From Bimuria novae-zelandiae CBS 107.79 (taxonomy: Eukaryota; Ascomycota; Dothideomycetes; Pleosporales; Didymosphaeriaceae), in contig ML976698.1 of the NCBI GenBank assembly GCA_010015655.1, positions 1 to 56,988 on the forward strand: DNA of 56,988 bases, given 5' to 3'. A model generated the notes under the pieces. The model did not search any database. It saw only the letters and a list, made by a program, of their open reading frames with translations, and was not told the DNA's origin. Shown piece by piece: positions 44,247-53,088 of the stretch (within the stretch, counting starts at the first letter, position 1; each line of letters begins with the position of its first letter). A program made the translations under genes and the position numbers.

Positions 44247-46434
44247 TCGCGCAGTCAAGCACATTGTCAGGTGCAGCTTAAATGGGAATACTATTATAGA
44301 AAGCCCAGGAAAGACATGTACGCATACGCTGGCACTTTTTTTTAGACTTGGTCGCGAGCGTCCAGAGACACATTGAAAGTATCGTCCACAGCTTTGGTGC
44401 AAGCGGCAGTAGGATCCCTAGGGCCTGTTCACTGTGCGTAAATGATTTCGGGTGCGTTTTGAATACTCCGAGGCGTGAACAGTCCAAAAGACTCAATCCA
44501 TCGAACCTGCCCTTCACACTTTGGATCCCGAAATTAAAGCTTCCAACCGCATAGAAGTTTTGATTACCTTTTTTCTCACTCCTTAAGCGTACAGAGAATT
44601 GGGTCTGCATATGGCATCGACACATCGAATCATTTGGAGTTTTTCTCTTCCACCTGAGGACGGGACATGAAATCTCGGTACTAGGTTTTGCATTCAGTCA
44701 TACGGGATGGTCATGATAACGTCCGTTGTATGCCTGTGGTCGGAGAAGACGCGCGCATGTAACTAGATGTTGCGGTTTTGATTCATCGTTCCAGGAGGAG
44801 CATATCTTCTCAGAACGGGATTTTGAAGGGCGTCGGCACGAAATCACATGGTTTGGTCCGTCGGTGCATTTGGATCTGTGAGAGCAAGGGTATATTCCTC
44901 AATACCTCATCGTGACGGTGTGGATAAATTCTGCCTGCCGCTCGAGAGGAGCACATGATGTGTTCCCCAATCCTATTTCGAGATCTCTTGTCTCTTCCTT
45001 CCCACATGTTTTGGTTGGTATGAGCGTTTAAGTAGGGCCAGAAGTTGCAGTGCGCATGTAACGTGTCTGGTGGCATTTTAGATCTGTCTGAGTGCACTTG
45101 AGACCAACATAACAAGTGTTGCATTATGCTTCTGAGTCGCTGACTTCCTCGCACATAGAAGAGGCGGGTTGTTATTTAGAGAAGACGAGAGACGCGCTCC
45201 ACATGATCCGGGTATATGCGGGTTTGTGGTCACGCAGGGCTCCGCTCGAGACAAACATGGAACAGTTCCATCGCGTGTTTTGGTTCTGTAAGTCGTGCCC
45301 ACCGCAAGAGTACATAACTCCACTGCCAATGTTCTTGGGAGCAGCAGAGAGGCACATTTAGAATTTGCTTGTCAGATTTTCCACCACTCCGCCCAGGAGC
45401 AACATTCGAGATAGTTGATTCGGTTTCGAATGCTTGCTCGTTGCCTGTATGGACATATTTCTACTGCCATTTTGGCACTTTTTGAAAGACATGCCCTCCC
45501 CGCCATCAACGAACTTGTAGGTGGATTTTGGAAGATCTGCTGGAGGAGCGTTTAGGTGTAGTGAAGAGATTTGGAATTGCTGAGGCTTGTCGATGAGCAC
45601 ATCGGGGAAGGCGAAACGCCATTTAGACAGGGCCAGAGATATTGCGCGAATTCTCCCTCTTCTTCGGAACATAACGTACTTGGTCAGGGTTTTGAAGAGA
45701 ACATCACTCCCTAGAACAGAGCTTTAGGTCACTCGGACCTGCATCGTGCCCATCATCTGGATGTATTCCCTTTTTGGCGAGAACAGAAACGCCGCTCTCA
45801 TGACATTCTCGGGAGTCATATTTTCTTCCTTCTGGCCTGCTCGAAATGAAGATGCGAAGTTTGACTTCCCCGAAGAACGCATGATTTGAAGCTGCTGAAT
45901 TTTTGGTGAGCCACAGCGGCTGGCACTCATTGACTGCGTGACATCCTGTTTTAGTCGACTTTTTGGAGAAGGAGAGTACGTAGTGTGGAGTTGTGCTCCT
46001 TCTCTCGGTGGCTTTATATGACTTCAGCCACGCTAGTCATTGCAATATCTGGACAGCTTTTTAGTTGCGCCTGCTTGAAGAATCTTAGGCGTTCGCACAT
46101 TTGAGTCGAAGTATTCTTTGAGGGGATCCTGGAAAGACACGTGGAGACCTGAGGGTACAGTTTCTTGTTAAATAATGCATGATGTTTATGGTGAATTTCT
46201 GCGTCTCATCGCAAGACCCGTACGGTCGTATAGCGAGCCGCGGAACGGTGCGGCTTTATAGCTTAGAAGGCCTTTTCTGTCCACCTAAATGTGGGTTGGA
46301 GACTTTTCAGACTCTGTAGAATCATTTGAGACATCATAATATGTGGAACAAGAGCAGAGAGATATCCGTCGGGTGTAAGGTCATTTCTTTTAGTTCTATG
46401 AACAAGCTGGTGTCGGAGTCGGAAGAACGTTATA
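44247..46434. other. 2.2-kb region with no firm gene
   Basis: Frames are short in all registers. The only stretch that looks faintly coding is on the minus strand at 45358-45930, listed separately. The transposon starts at 46435. Confidence 0.4.
45358..45930 (-). pseudogene. Possible decayed reading frame, no family
   Basis: Two minus-strand blocks in the same register, 45930-45724 (MTPENVMRAAFLFSPKREYI) and about 45721-45358 (SDVLFKTLTKYVMFRRRGRI, SLALSKWRFAFPDVLIDKP), are separated by a single TAA. The amino-acid composition is protein-like. No intron of usable size removes the stop and no homolog is recognised. Chance is a real alternative. Confidence 0.25.
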
Positions 46435-46484
46435 CCGTGTCCGTGCACCCAATGCACGGATTCAGCCAATGCACGCGGAACACC
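46435..46484 (+). repeat. Left terminal inverted repeat of the transposon
   Basis: The first 42 bases are an exact inverted match to 48503-48544; the match extends to 50 bases with one mismatch at 46477. Inside lie a palindrome (CCGTGCA, CCCAA, TGCACGG at 46441-46459) and two CCAATGCACG copies at 46449 and 46466, 17 bp apart, which may be transposase-binding sites. Confidence 0.92.
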
Positions 46485-46532
46485 GAACGCGTCAAAACTC
46501 CCTATCCTTCAACACGCGATAACTCCACCAAT

Positions 46533-48392
46533 ATGGACCCAATTCAGGCTGCAATTGATGAAATCGAATCGCGAGAACAAGGAGAAGACTTTTCATATAC
46601 AGAAGTTGCTACTAGATATGGTATCAATCGCAGTACACTATCGCGAAGGCACCGAGGTGTTACCGCGTCGCTTGCAGCCACTACAAACGATCAACGAAAG
46701 CTTAACCTATAGCAAGAGCAGGAGCTCGTACGATATATTAAAGGACTTACAGAGAGACATATACCTCCTACTAGGGAGATGATACAAAATTTCGCCTCTG
46801 CGATAGCAAAGGAGCTAGTTAGCGAGAGCTAGGTTACGCGCTTTATTAACTAATATAGCATTTATCTTATCTTACGATAGATAGTCGGGATAGATAGCAA
46901 TTACTATAACGCTGATTTAGTAGATAAATACTACTACTTTTTTAACCTTTTGTATAGTAAGATAGATTAATATCGCATAGATCCTTATTATATTTATAAT
47001 ATGGATAAGAAAGGCTGCCTGATCGGTATTATTAGTAGATTAAAGAGAATATTTAGCAGACAAATGTAAGAGAAGAAGGAAATTAAGATATTACTTTAGG
47101 ATAGCAATCGCGCGTGGATTACGCTCCTGGCATGTATCTACGCTAATAGATTAGCTCTACCGCTAAGCCTTATCTATGAGGCTGCTAACAAGGGTATCTA
47201 ATTAAGCTAGGTAGAGGATATTAAGGCAGGATATTATAAAGTCTTTATTACTTTATTACCCTCTAGCTAGATAAACAACGATATTAGGCTTGCCTAGCTT
47301 AAATAAGTGTTTAATCGCTATACAAAAGAGAAGACTTAATAATTATATTAACTTTTAATCGTAGATAGCTACGGATCTTATATTACTATAGACTTTATTA
47401 ACTACTATAATTAAAATAGGATCCTGCTTGCTGTCCTACCTCCTTATTTAACTTATACGCTTTAGCTACTTAACGTTACAATATTTAAGCCTCTATTAAT
47501 AGCCTACTTAGTAGAGCTATTACGATACCTTAATAAAAGCGAGGGCCTAGCTTTTATTATTAAAAGTAACTTCTTCCCCTTATTTTAAAATGCGTAGAAG
47601 GCCTCCTTTAAGGAATTAATTATCCTTAGCTCTTTTAGAGTAATAGGTATATTACTACCTAATCCTAATCCTATTCTTAATAGGTTTACTTACTATTAAG
47701 AATTAAGCGATAGCTCTCTATCAGGGCTTAGTAATTATAACTAGAGAAAGATAGATAGGCTTATACACTTTATAGTTAAGGATTAGGGTAGTAAAAATAT
47801 ATAAAAGCTTTATTAGTTGCTTTACTACCTCTTTATGCAAAATAAGCTTCTCTACTATAAGAATAATAGGCTAAGGCAGGCGCTATTAATAAAGTAAAAG
47901 CGTAAGAAGAAAGGCAAAACTCTAGATTTTTAATAGTATTAAGAGTATTATAGTAGATTAGTCCTCTAGTTACTAAGGAAGATAAGGGAGGCACGTGTTC
48001 GTTAATTTATTAAGGAGTAAAAGGATAAGTAGCAATAGCTTTAAAAAGCAAAGATAGTAGAGCTAAAGAAGGTAGCTAAGCTATATAAGGAGAAAATCTA
48101 GCAGGAAAAGCGTGCTGCGCGAGAGGTAGCTAAGAAGGTAAAGGAGAAGGAGAGGGCTAAAAAGGCAGCTCAGCGCGCTGCCCAGAAGTCTGCCCGTAAC
48201 GCAGAAAAAGCTCTACAATTATCCCAAAAGGGTAAGAGAAAGGCCTCTCAGCCATCTCTACAGAGCAGAAAGCGTCAGAAACGTGTTGTTAATGCTGCAG
48301 ATATTGGGGAGGCCTTAGAGGGCGCATCTGCTGCCCTAACTAAATCTACACGCAGCGGCCGCAATATTAAGCTTCTAGATAGATTTAAATAG
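46533..48392 (+). pseudogene. RIP-inactivated pogo/Fot1-like transposase
   Basis: The frame starts MDPIQAAIDEIESREQGEDF, then SYTEVATRYGINRSTLSRRH, the psq-type helix-turn-helix of pogo/Fot1 transposases. The same register can be followed for 619 codons to TAG at 48390, through VRYIKGLTERHIPPTREMIQ, YNMDKKGCLIG, SNRAWITLLACIYANRLALP, LIVDSYGSYIT and a basic C-terminus (AREVAKKVKEKERAKKAAQR). About thirty stops interrupt it, nearly all TAG, as expected from CAG and TGG codons changed by C-to-T or G-to-A. Catalytic surroundings are altered too: from memory the family has DEKG and VDGHGSH where this copy has DKKG and VDSYGSY. I see no frameshift. The element can no longer make its own transposase. 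Confidence 0.88.
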
Positions 48393-48494
48393 TGTAAATA
48401 AATTGTAGCTATTAACTTACTACCCTATAAGAAAATTTCGTAATAATATTAATCGTGGGTGGTTCTATAGCCTTATTTCTAATAGAGCGTTTAT

Positions 48495-48544
48495 GGTGTT
48501 CGGCGTGCATTGGCTGAATCCGTGCATTGGGTGCACGGACACGG
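48495..48544 (-). repeat. Right terminal inverted repeat of the transposon
   Basis: Mirror copy of 46435-46484 with one mismatch, followed by TA. Confidence 0.92.
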
Positions 48545-48789
48545 TAGTCGCTTTCGGACCCTTCAAACTTCCGTAGCGCAAATACGCAGGAGAATGAAGC
48601 ATTCAAGCCCCCGAATCTGCGAACTTGGCCATCTCGGTATTTGCGGTGTTTGGCAACACGAGCATTAATGTCTGTGACATCATCATCACTTACGTAGATA
48701 CCCATTCGTACATCATGTACAAAAGAACGAAACGCGGTATATAGATTCGAGAGGCTACACAGGAAATCGTGAGATTCACACAATCCATC
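48545..48789. promoter_or_regulatory. Presumed promoter of the DUF1772 gene next to the transposon
   Basis: The 245 bp between the transposon's right end and the ATG at 48790 have normal composition. No motif recognised. Confidence 0.35.
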
Positions 48790-49416
48790 ATGTCAGCCAC
48801 CCAACTCGTCCAAATTGTAAGCATTGCTACTGCCCTGGTAGCCGCCGGCGGGATCGCAACTTTGTCACTCTTCGACGTTCCGCTCCTGCTCTCACAACCA
48901 GCGTCGCGCTCACTGCCACTCACTCGCTGGCTCTTCAGTCGCGGCTCGCACATCTTCCCAAGCGCGGCTTTTGTGTCCAGCGGAGGGTTTGCATTCCTTG
49001 CCTACGATGCGCTCCCACCCGCTACGGTTCTGCGTAGCGCGACGCAAGGCGGACCTGTTGGCTATTACATCGCGGCCGCGCTCTTGTCCATCAGTATCGC
49101 ACCATGGACGTCGCTCGTCATGATACCAACAAACTTTACCCTCATTGAGAAGAATGAACAGAAGGGTGGAAAGATGAGTGAGGCTGCCCCAGATGAAGCT
49201 ACCAGGCGAAGTGCAGAGGGTTCGGTCAACAACGAAGGCGGCGCGAGCCAATGGACGGATTTGAGCGGGTCGCAAGAGCGCACGAAGGACAAATCGACGC
49301 AAGGAGATGATAAATAGGTGAAGCAGCTGCTAGAGAAGTTTGGACGGTTGAACAGCGTGAGGGCGGTTTTGATAGGCCTGGGAGGCATCGTGGGTTTGAT
49401 TGGTTCGCTTGCTTAG
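48790..49416 (+). CDS. DUF1772 (anthrone-oxygenase-like) membrane protein with an in-frame TAG
   Basis: The ATG at 48790 opens a frame with four hydrophobic helices: VQIVSIATALVAAGGIATLS, IFPSAAFVSSGGFAFLAYDA, GYYIAAALLSISIAPWTSLV and, at the end, VRAVLIGLGGIVGLIGSLA. The layout, with a conserved-looking APWTSLVMIPTNFTLIEKNE, is that of DUF1772 proteins, some of which act on polyketide anthrones; most are uncharacterised. A TAG at 49315-49317 precedes a conserved-looking tail (VKQLLEKFGRLNSVRAVLIG) that stays in frame to the TAG at 49414. The tail might be joined by an intron (for example from the GTGAGG near 49174 to the acceptor before AGAAG near 49334), or the first stop may be a real truncation. 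No polyketide synthase is nearby. Confidence 0.65.
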
Positions 49417-50220
49417 TCATATCAGACGTCGGCATGTCTTTCCAAACGGATCGTCCTTCAATCCATTGAGACCTTCAGGGTTTTTTTTATTATCGCTTTC
49501 ATGTTGGCATCTTTAGGAGTTAGAGGTTACTCGGTTTGGTAAAGCTTGCTTAGTCGCAGGAAGTTTTATGACCGCGTCCAGTAATCATATGCTACTGGCC
49601 CTGGGAATTTGCGGACAGTGACTGTCCAACAGTCACAATACATTTTACGTTCGTACATTTCAGCCCTTGTATACATGACTTACGGTAATACTATTTAGTA
49701 GCCAAACATTGATAGATTTAATATCAAACCATAAGCCGCGATGACTCCAACGGCCGGTTCGAACACTTACTTCCGTGCCGTATGCCATAAGCAAGCCCAA
49801 AGAACCTAGCAGCCAAACAGAACAGGCCAAAAAGTACCGTATGATATTGTGAGTAGAGCTTCTACTGTTTCTATTGGATGAGGATGCAGGACTTCATCAC
49901 GGCGTTGAGTAAACACGGGACTACTTTCCAGCAGTGGGCACGTTTTGGGAGGCGCCGACATGCTTCACGGTCTCTCGTCCGCGGAGAAGACTTACCATTC
50001 TGAACGATTTGTAACGCTCAGGTCCAAGGATACAGAAATGATTAGCAATCTTGAAGCCTGTGCGGAATAATCCAATAGACGCATTTCTCCCCGCTTGCCT
50101 GGGGTTGTGGTATAAGTACAGTCAGTTGAGATCGTATGACGGACATTCTGTACAGACCAAAGCAACCAGTGTCGAACTACCCCGGAACTCCACATAGTCT
50201 CACAGATATTGATCGCCAGT
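49417..50220. other. Intergenic, no gene seen
   Basis: About 800 bp with only short frames. Presumably holds the promoter of the HD-domain gene. Confidence 0.45.
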
Positions 50221-50983
50221 ATGGTAGCCATTTCCTTCTTTACCCGGGTCATCGCGGGCATCCCCGTCCCCAATACTCCCCTCATCAACTCCTCGATCGC
50301 GCTCGCACGAGCCGCCCTCCCAGACGAGGGCTACAATCATGTCATGCGCTCATGGCTCAACGGTCAAGCCATCATCAACAAGCTTCCCGAAGTCAATCGT
50401 TCTCGCATCGACCAAGAAGCTTTCAGCGTCGCAGCTATCCTTCACGATCTAGGCTGGTACGACTCGACTCCAGTTCTCTCATCATGTCAAGGAGCTTACG
50501 GATAGCAGGAGCAATCAATCGGAATACATCTCAACCGATAAGCGCTTCGAGATCGATGGCGCATTTGCAGCTCAAAATTTCATTCAAAAGCACGGCGGCC
50601 CCGCGTGGACGCCACAACGCCTGCAGCTCGTATGGGACGCCATTGCACTACACACCACCTCCAGTATCGCACGGTACAAAGAAGCCGAAGTCGCCATCAC
50701 TTCTGGCGGTGTATTGACTGAGTTGTTCGGTCCTGCGACCAGCAAGAATTTCTTCGGTGACTTAATCACGGTTGATGAGGCGCAGTGGGCGAGGATTGTT
50801 GAAGAGTTTCCAAATCGAGGTCTGAAAGGGTATTTCAACGACGTTATGGCGCACCTGTGTCTGACGAAACCAGACACAACCTGGGATAACTTCGTAAGTG
50901 ACTACGGGGAAGTGCTTGTGGAGGGGTTCAATAGGACGGGGCATCGAACTGTAGATCTGAGCCAGGTATTGTTGCCCCAGTAA
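50221..50983 (+). CDS. HD-domain phosphohydrolase-like protein
   Basis: Exons are 50221-50456 and 50509-50983 with one 52-nt intron, giving 236 residues. The HD-domain metal ligands are visible: YNHVMRSW, then SVAAILHDLGW, then WDAIALHTTSSIARYKEAEV. Other family blocks are AGIPVPNTPLINSSIALARA, TDKRFEIDGAFAAQNFI, GGVLTELFGP, LKGYFNDVMAHLCLTKPDTT and GHRTVDLSQVLLP. The intron cuts the Trp codon of HDLGW and joins it to SNQSEYISTDKRF. Related fungal proteins are annotated only as HD-domain or cyanamide-hydratase-like; substrate unknown. The start at 50221 gives a short N-terminus, normal for this group. Confidence 0.82.
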
Positions 50984-51257
50984 CTTGGTGCAAAGGCGGA
51001 GAGATTGAAACTGGTTAGCTCTACCGCGATTGATGATGACGTTCACGGGAACCTCACTACTTAGGCAAAGCTAGCTTACTATACGTATCGTTGGGTGCGA
51101 ATTTTATGTTGAGACTGCACTTTTCGTCGAGCCATCACGCACATATAGGTGGGATTCAAGCATTGCCTGGTTTGCTCCTGTCCTCCAAGTTACCTACGTT
51201 TGCACAGTATGCTGCACCGGACCTACTTCCTACTGGTAGCACTCACATTTTCTAGTC

Positions 51258-51664
51258 TTACTTCTTTGCTCCCACCTCAAATTCCGCTTTGACGATAGTC
51301 CAACAATAGACTTCCCGCTTGCCGTTGCCTGGGCGTTCGAATCCAAAAGCCGTATCATAGTGTATTCCTACGCCCCCACATCCCAAAGGTTCCTTGATCA
51401 GACCGTTTGGGAACTCTTCGGGAGCGGATACCAACCCGTGCCCGAACATTCCTCACGTATTGCGTCGTCTACCGCCTGCCGGGCATCACCACATGTCTCG
51501 GAAGGTTCTGAGGTCTTGATACCATCTAGCTGCCCGGACGAGAGGCAGTCGAGCGGGCGATTGTACGTTTGGGTTCCATATCTGAGCACAAGGTCTACAA
51601 GAGACCAACTTTGCATCATGTAATGGCACTTTATGACGTAGTAGCGTGTGACAGGCTCGGTCAT
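51258..51664 (-). pseudogene. Small orphan protein E1, frameshifted paralog of E2
   Basis: The ATG at 51664 opens MTEPVTRYYVIKCHYMMQSW, which resembles the start of the neighbour at 52433 (MTATKDLYYVITRTYTG). The frame reaches ARQAVDDAIREE near 51450; the matching end lies in another register, FGHGLVSAPEEFPNGLIKEP through GKREVYCWTIVKAEFEV, to the stop at 51258. The neighbour ends RGVYRWWNIVKWTCEV, so the ends are related. Either one base has been lost near 51450 or a very short intron of 41 nt (GTGAGG to GAAG) joins them. Function unknown. Confidence 0.5.
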
Positions 51665-51974
51665 TTTGGCGTGTGTAGATATTGGGAGGTAGATTAGGTT
51701 TCTTAGGGTTTTATAGAAGCTCTGCTTACATACTCGTGTTTGCTAATGTAAGGCGCGAATGACCTTATGTTTCTTCGCACTTGATAGAAAACACGGACCG
51801 ATGACCCTGTCATGTGGGATCGTGGTAGGTAGTTGGAACCTTAACCAGCGATTACTAGAATATTCATGGCTATGCAACCTCCTGTCCATCATATTCCAAT
51901 TTCCGTCCATGCCCCAAGCTCGGAAACCAGCATCCACGGCTTTCCATGGCACTCCATCATCTCCTTGACTTCAA
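51665..51974. other. Intergenic between the tandem paralogs
   Basis: 310 bp with no recognised gene. Contains the 3' flank of E2 and the promoter side of E1. Confidence 0.4.
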
Positions 51975-52433
51975 TTAACCTCCTCCACGAACCTCGCACG
52001 TCCATTTGACAATGTTCCACCAGCGGTAAACTCCCCTTTCGCACAGATCTCGTGGACCCCTTGCCCTTCCCACCGTGCCTAGTAACTCCACATTTGCTCC
52101 GGCCTCCAATTCGCTATCTTCGAACACGTGCCGAAGTACATGCCTCTTTCCTGGCGAATTCTTCATCTCGCGTGCATCCGTTGACCATTCACCAACACGA
52201 TAGCATATCTCTTCCATGGCGTCTTCGTAAGAATCAAATGATCGGCAACTGCCATGGATTTCGTGCTGACGTTTCAGATGCTGAGGAACATGCCATTTGA
52301 GTTCGAGAATATTTTCACCGATTTGGTTGGACCAGCGTAGATACATAGGATCGGACGCAGGGACGGGGAAGTAATAGTACGTGCCGGTGTAGGTGCGTGT
52401 AATGACATAGTACAAGTCTTTAGTCGCAGTCAT
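51975..52433 (-). CDS. Small orphan protein E2, 152 residues
   Basis: One frame from the ATG at 52433 (MTATKDLYYVITRTYTGTYY) to the stop at 51975. Other segments are MYLRWSNQIGENILELKWHV, RSFDSYEDAMEEICYRVGEW and RGVYRWWNIVKWTCEVRGG. No signal peptide or membrane segment. It is related to E1, 310 bp away on the same strand, in its first 17 and last 15 residues and in a central A.(D/E)(D/E)I segment. The family is not recognised. In-frame sequence upstream continues to 52565, but the start at 52433 matches the start of E1. Confidence 0.6.
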   Translation of the reverse strand: MTATKDLYYVITRTYTGTYYYFPVPASDPMYLRWSNQIGENILELKWHVPQHLKRQHEIHGSCRSFDSYEDAMEEICYRVGEWSTDAREMKNSPGKRHVLRHVFEDSELEAGANVELLGTVGRARGPRDLCERGVYRWWNIVKWTCEVRGGG

Positions 52434-53088
52434 GGTGTTATGTGGTGAGATCTTCGTTGCAAGTAGACATACTTTTGCCAAATATATGCTTGCGAAAGAC
52501 AACGTTTCTTGGGCATGAGACTGTGCACAACCAGCATGACAAATAGTCTTAATGTTTGTGCACAATTGCGAGACCTCCTCGGAAGTGGCGATTTAAGAGC
52601 AACAGCAACATCATATTACTATCTCCTCCACCATTGCACCTGTCCGCTTTTCACCAATGGTATCCAACCGCATTCATACAGGTATCAAGTACACATCCAA
52701 GCCTATGAGGCTCAATGCACGAGGGTGTGCTGTATCCATGTCCCATCCACCCAACAGGCCCGCGTCCGTCGTACAGCTTCGCCCTAGCTGAGAAAATAAA
52801 AGAAGGTGATGTCAACGAATGAATCAAGGAGTATTAGGGAGTACTGAATGAGTGTAAACGTTCCCAAACAATTTCAATTACAACAAAGTACTCTCACTCA
52901 AGGACACCGTATCCAAAACATCCAGAACATGCAAAAAGGGGAATATAAAAAGTAGGTAAACAAGTAGTGTAACCAACAAAGGTGAGTGTCCAAGACACTA
53001 CTAAAGAGCCAAGGTGGGGCAAAATATCGCACAGTGAAATCGAAGATAAGGATCCTATCCACCACATTTTGCCTTGTCCTGGATCCAT
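52434..53088. other. Intergenic, no gene seen
   Basis: Between E2 and the 3' end of the MRN1-like gene. Only short frames. Confidence 0.45.

Larger units (their letters stand above)
46435..48544 (+). mobile_element. pogo/Fot1-type DNA transposon with 50-bp terminal inverted repeats, RIP-mutated
   Basis: The 2110-bp element is flanked by TA on both sides (46433-46434 and 48545-48546), the target duplication of the Tc1/mariner/pogo superfamily. Its ends are inverted repeats of 50 bp with one mismatch: 46435-46484 and 48495-48544, starting CCGTGTCCGTGCACCCAATG. The interior codes for one transposase in the plus orientation, full of stops. The body from about 46.7 to 48.0 kb is very AT-rich with many TA steps, while the terminal repeats, the first 180 bp and the last 400 bp of the coding region keep normal composition. 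It lies about 245 bp upstream of the DUF1772 gene. Confidence 0.9.

Noticed and set aside
49750..49780. GGTTCGAAC resembling a tRNA T-loop
   Set aside because: No complementary 5-bp stem around it and no cloverleaf upstream.
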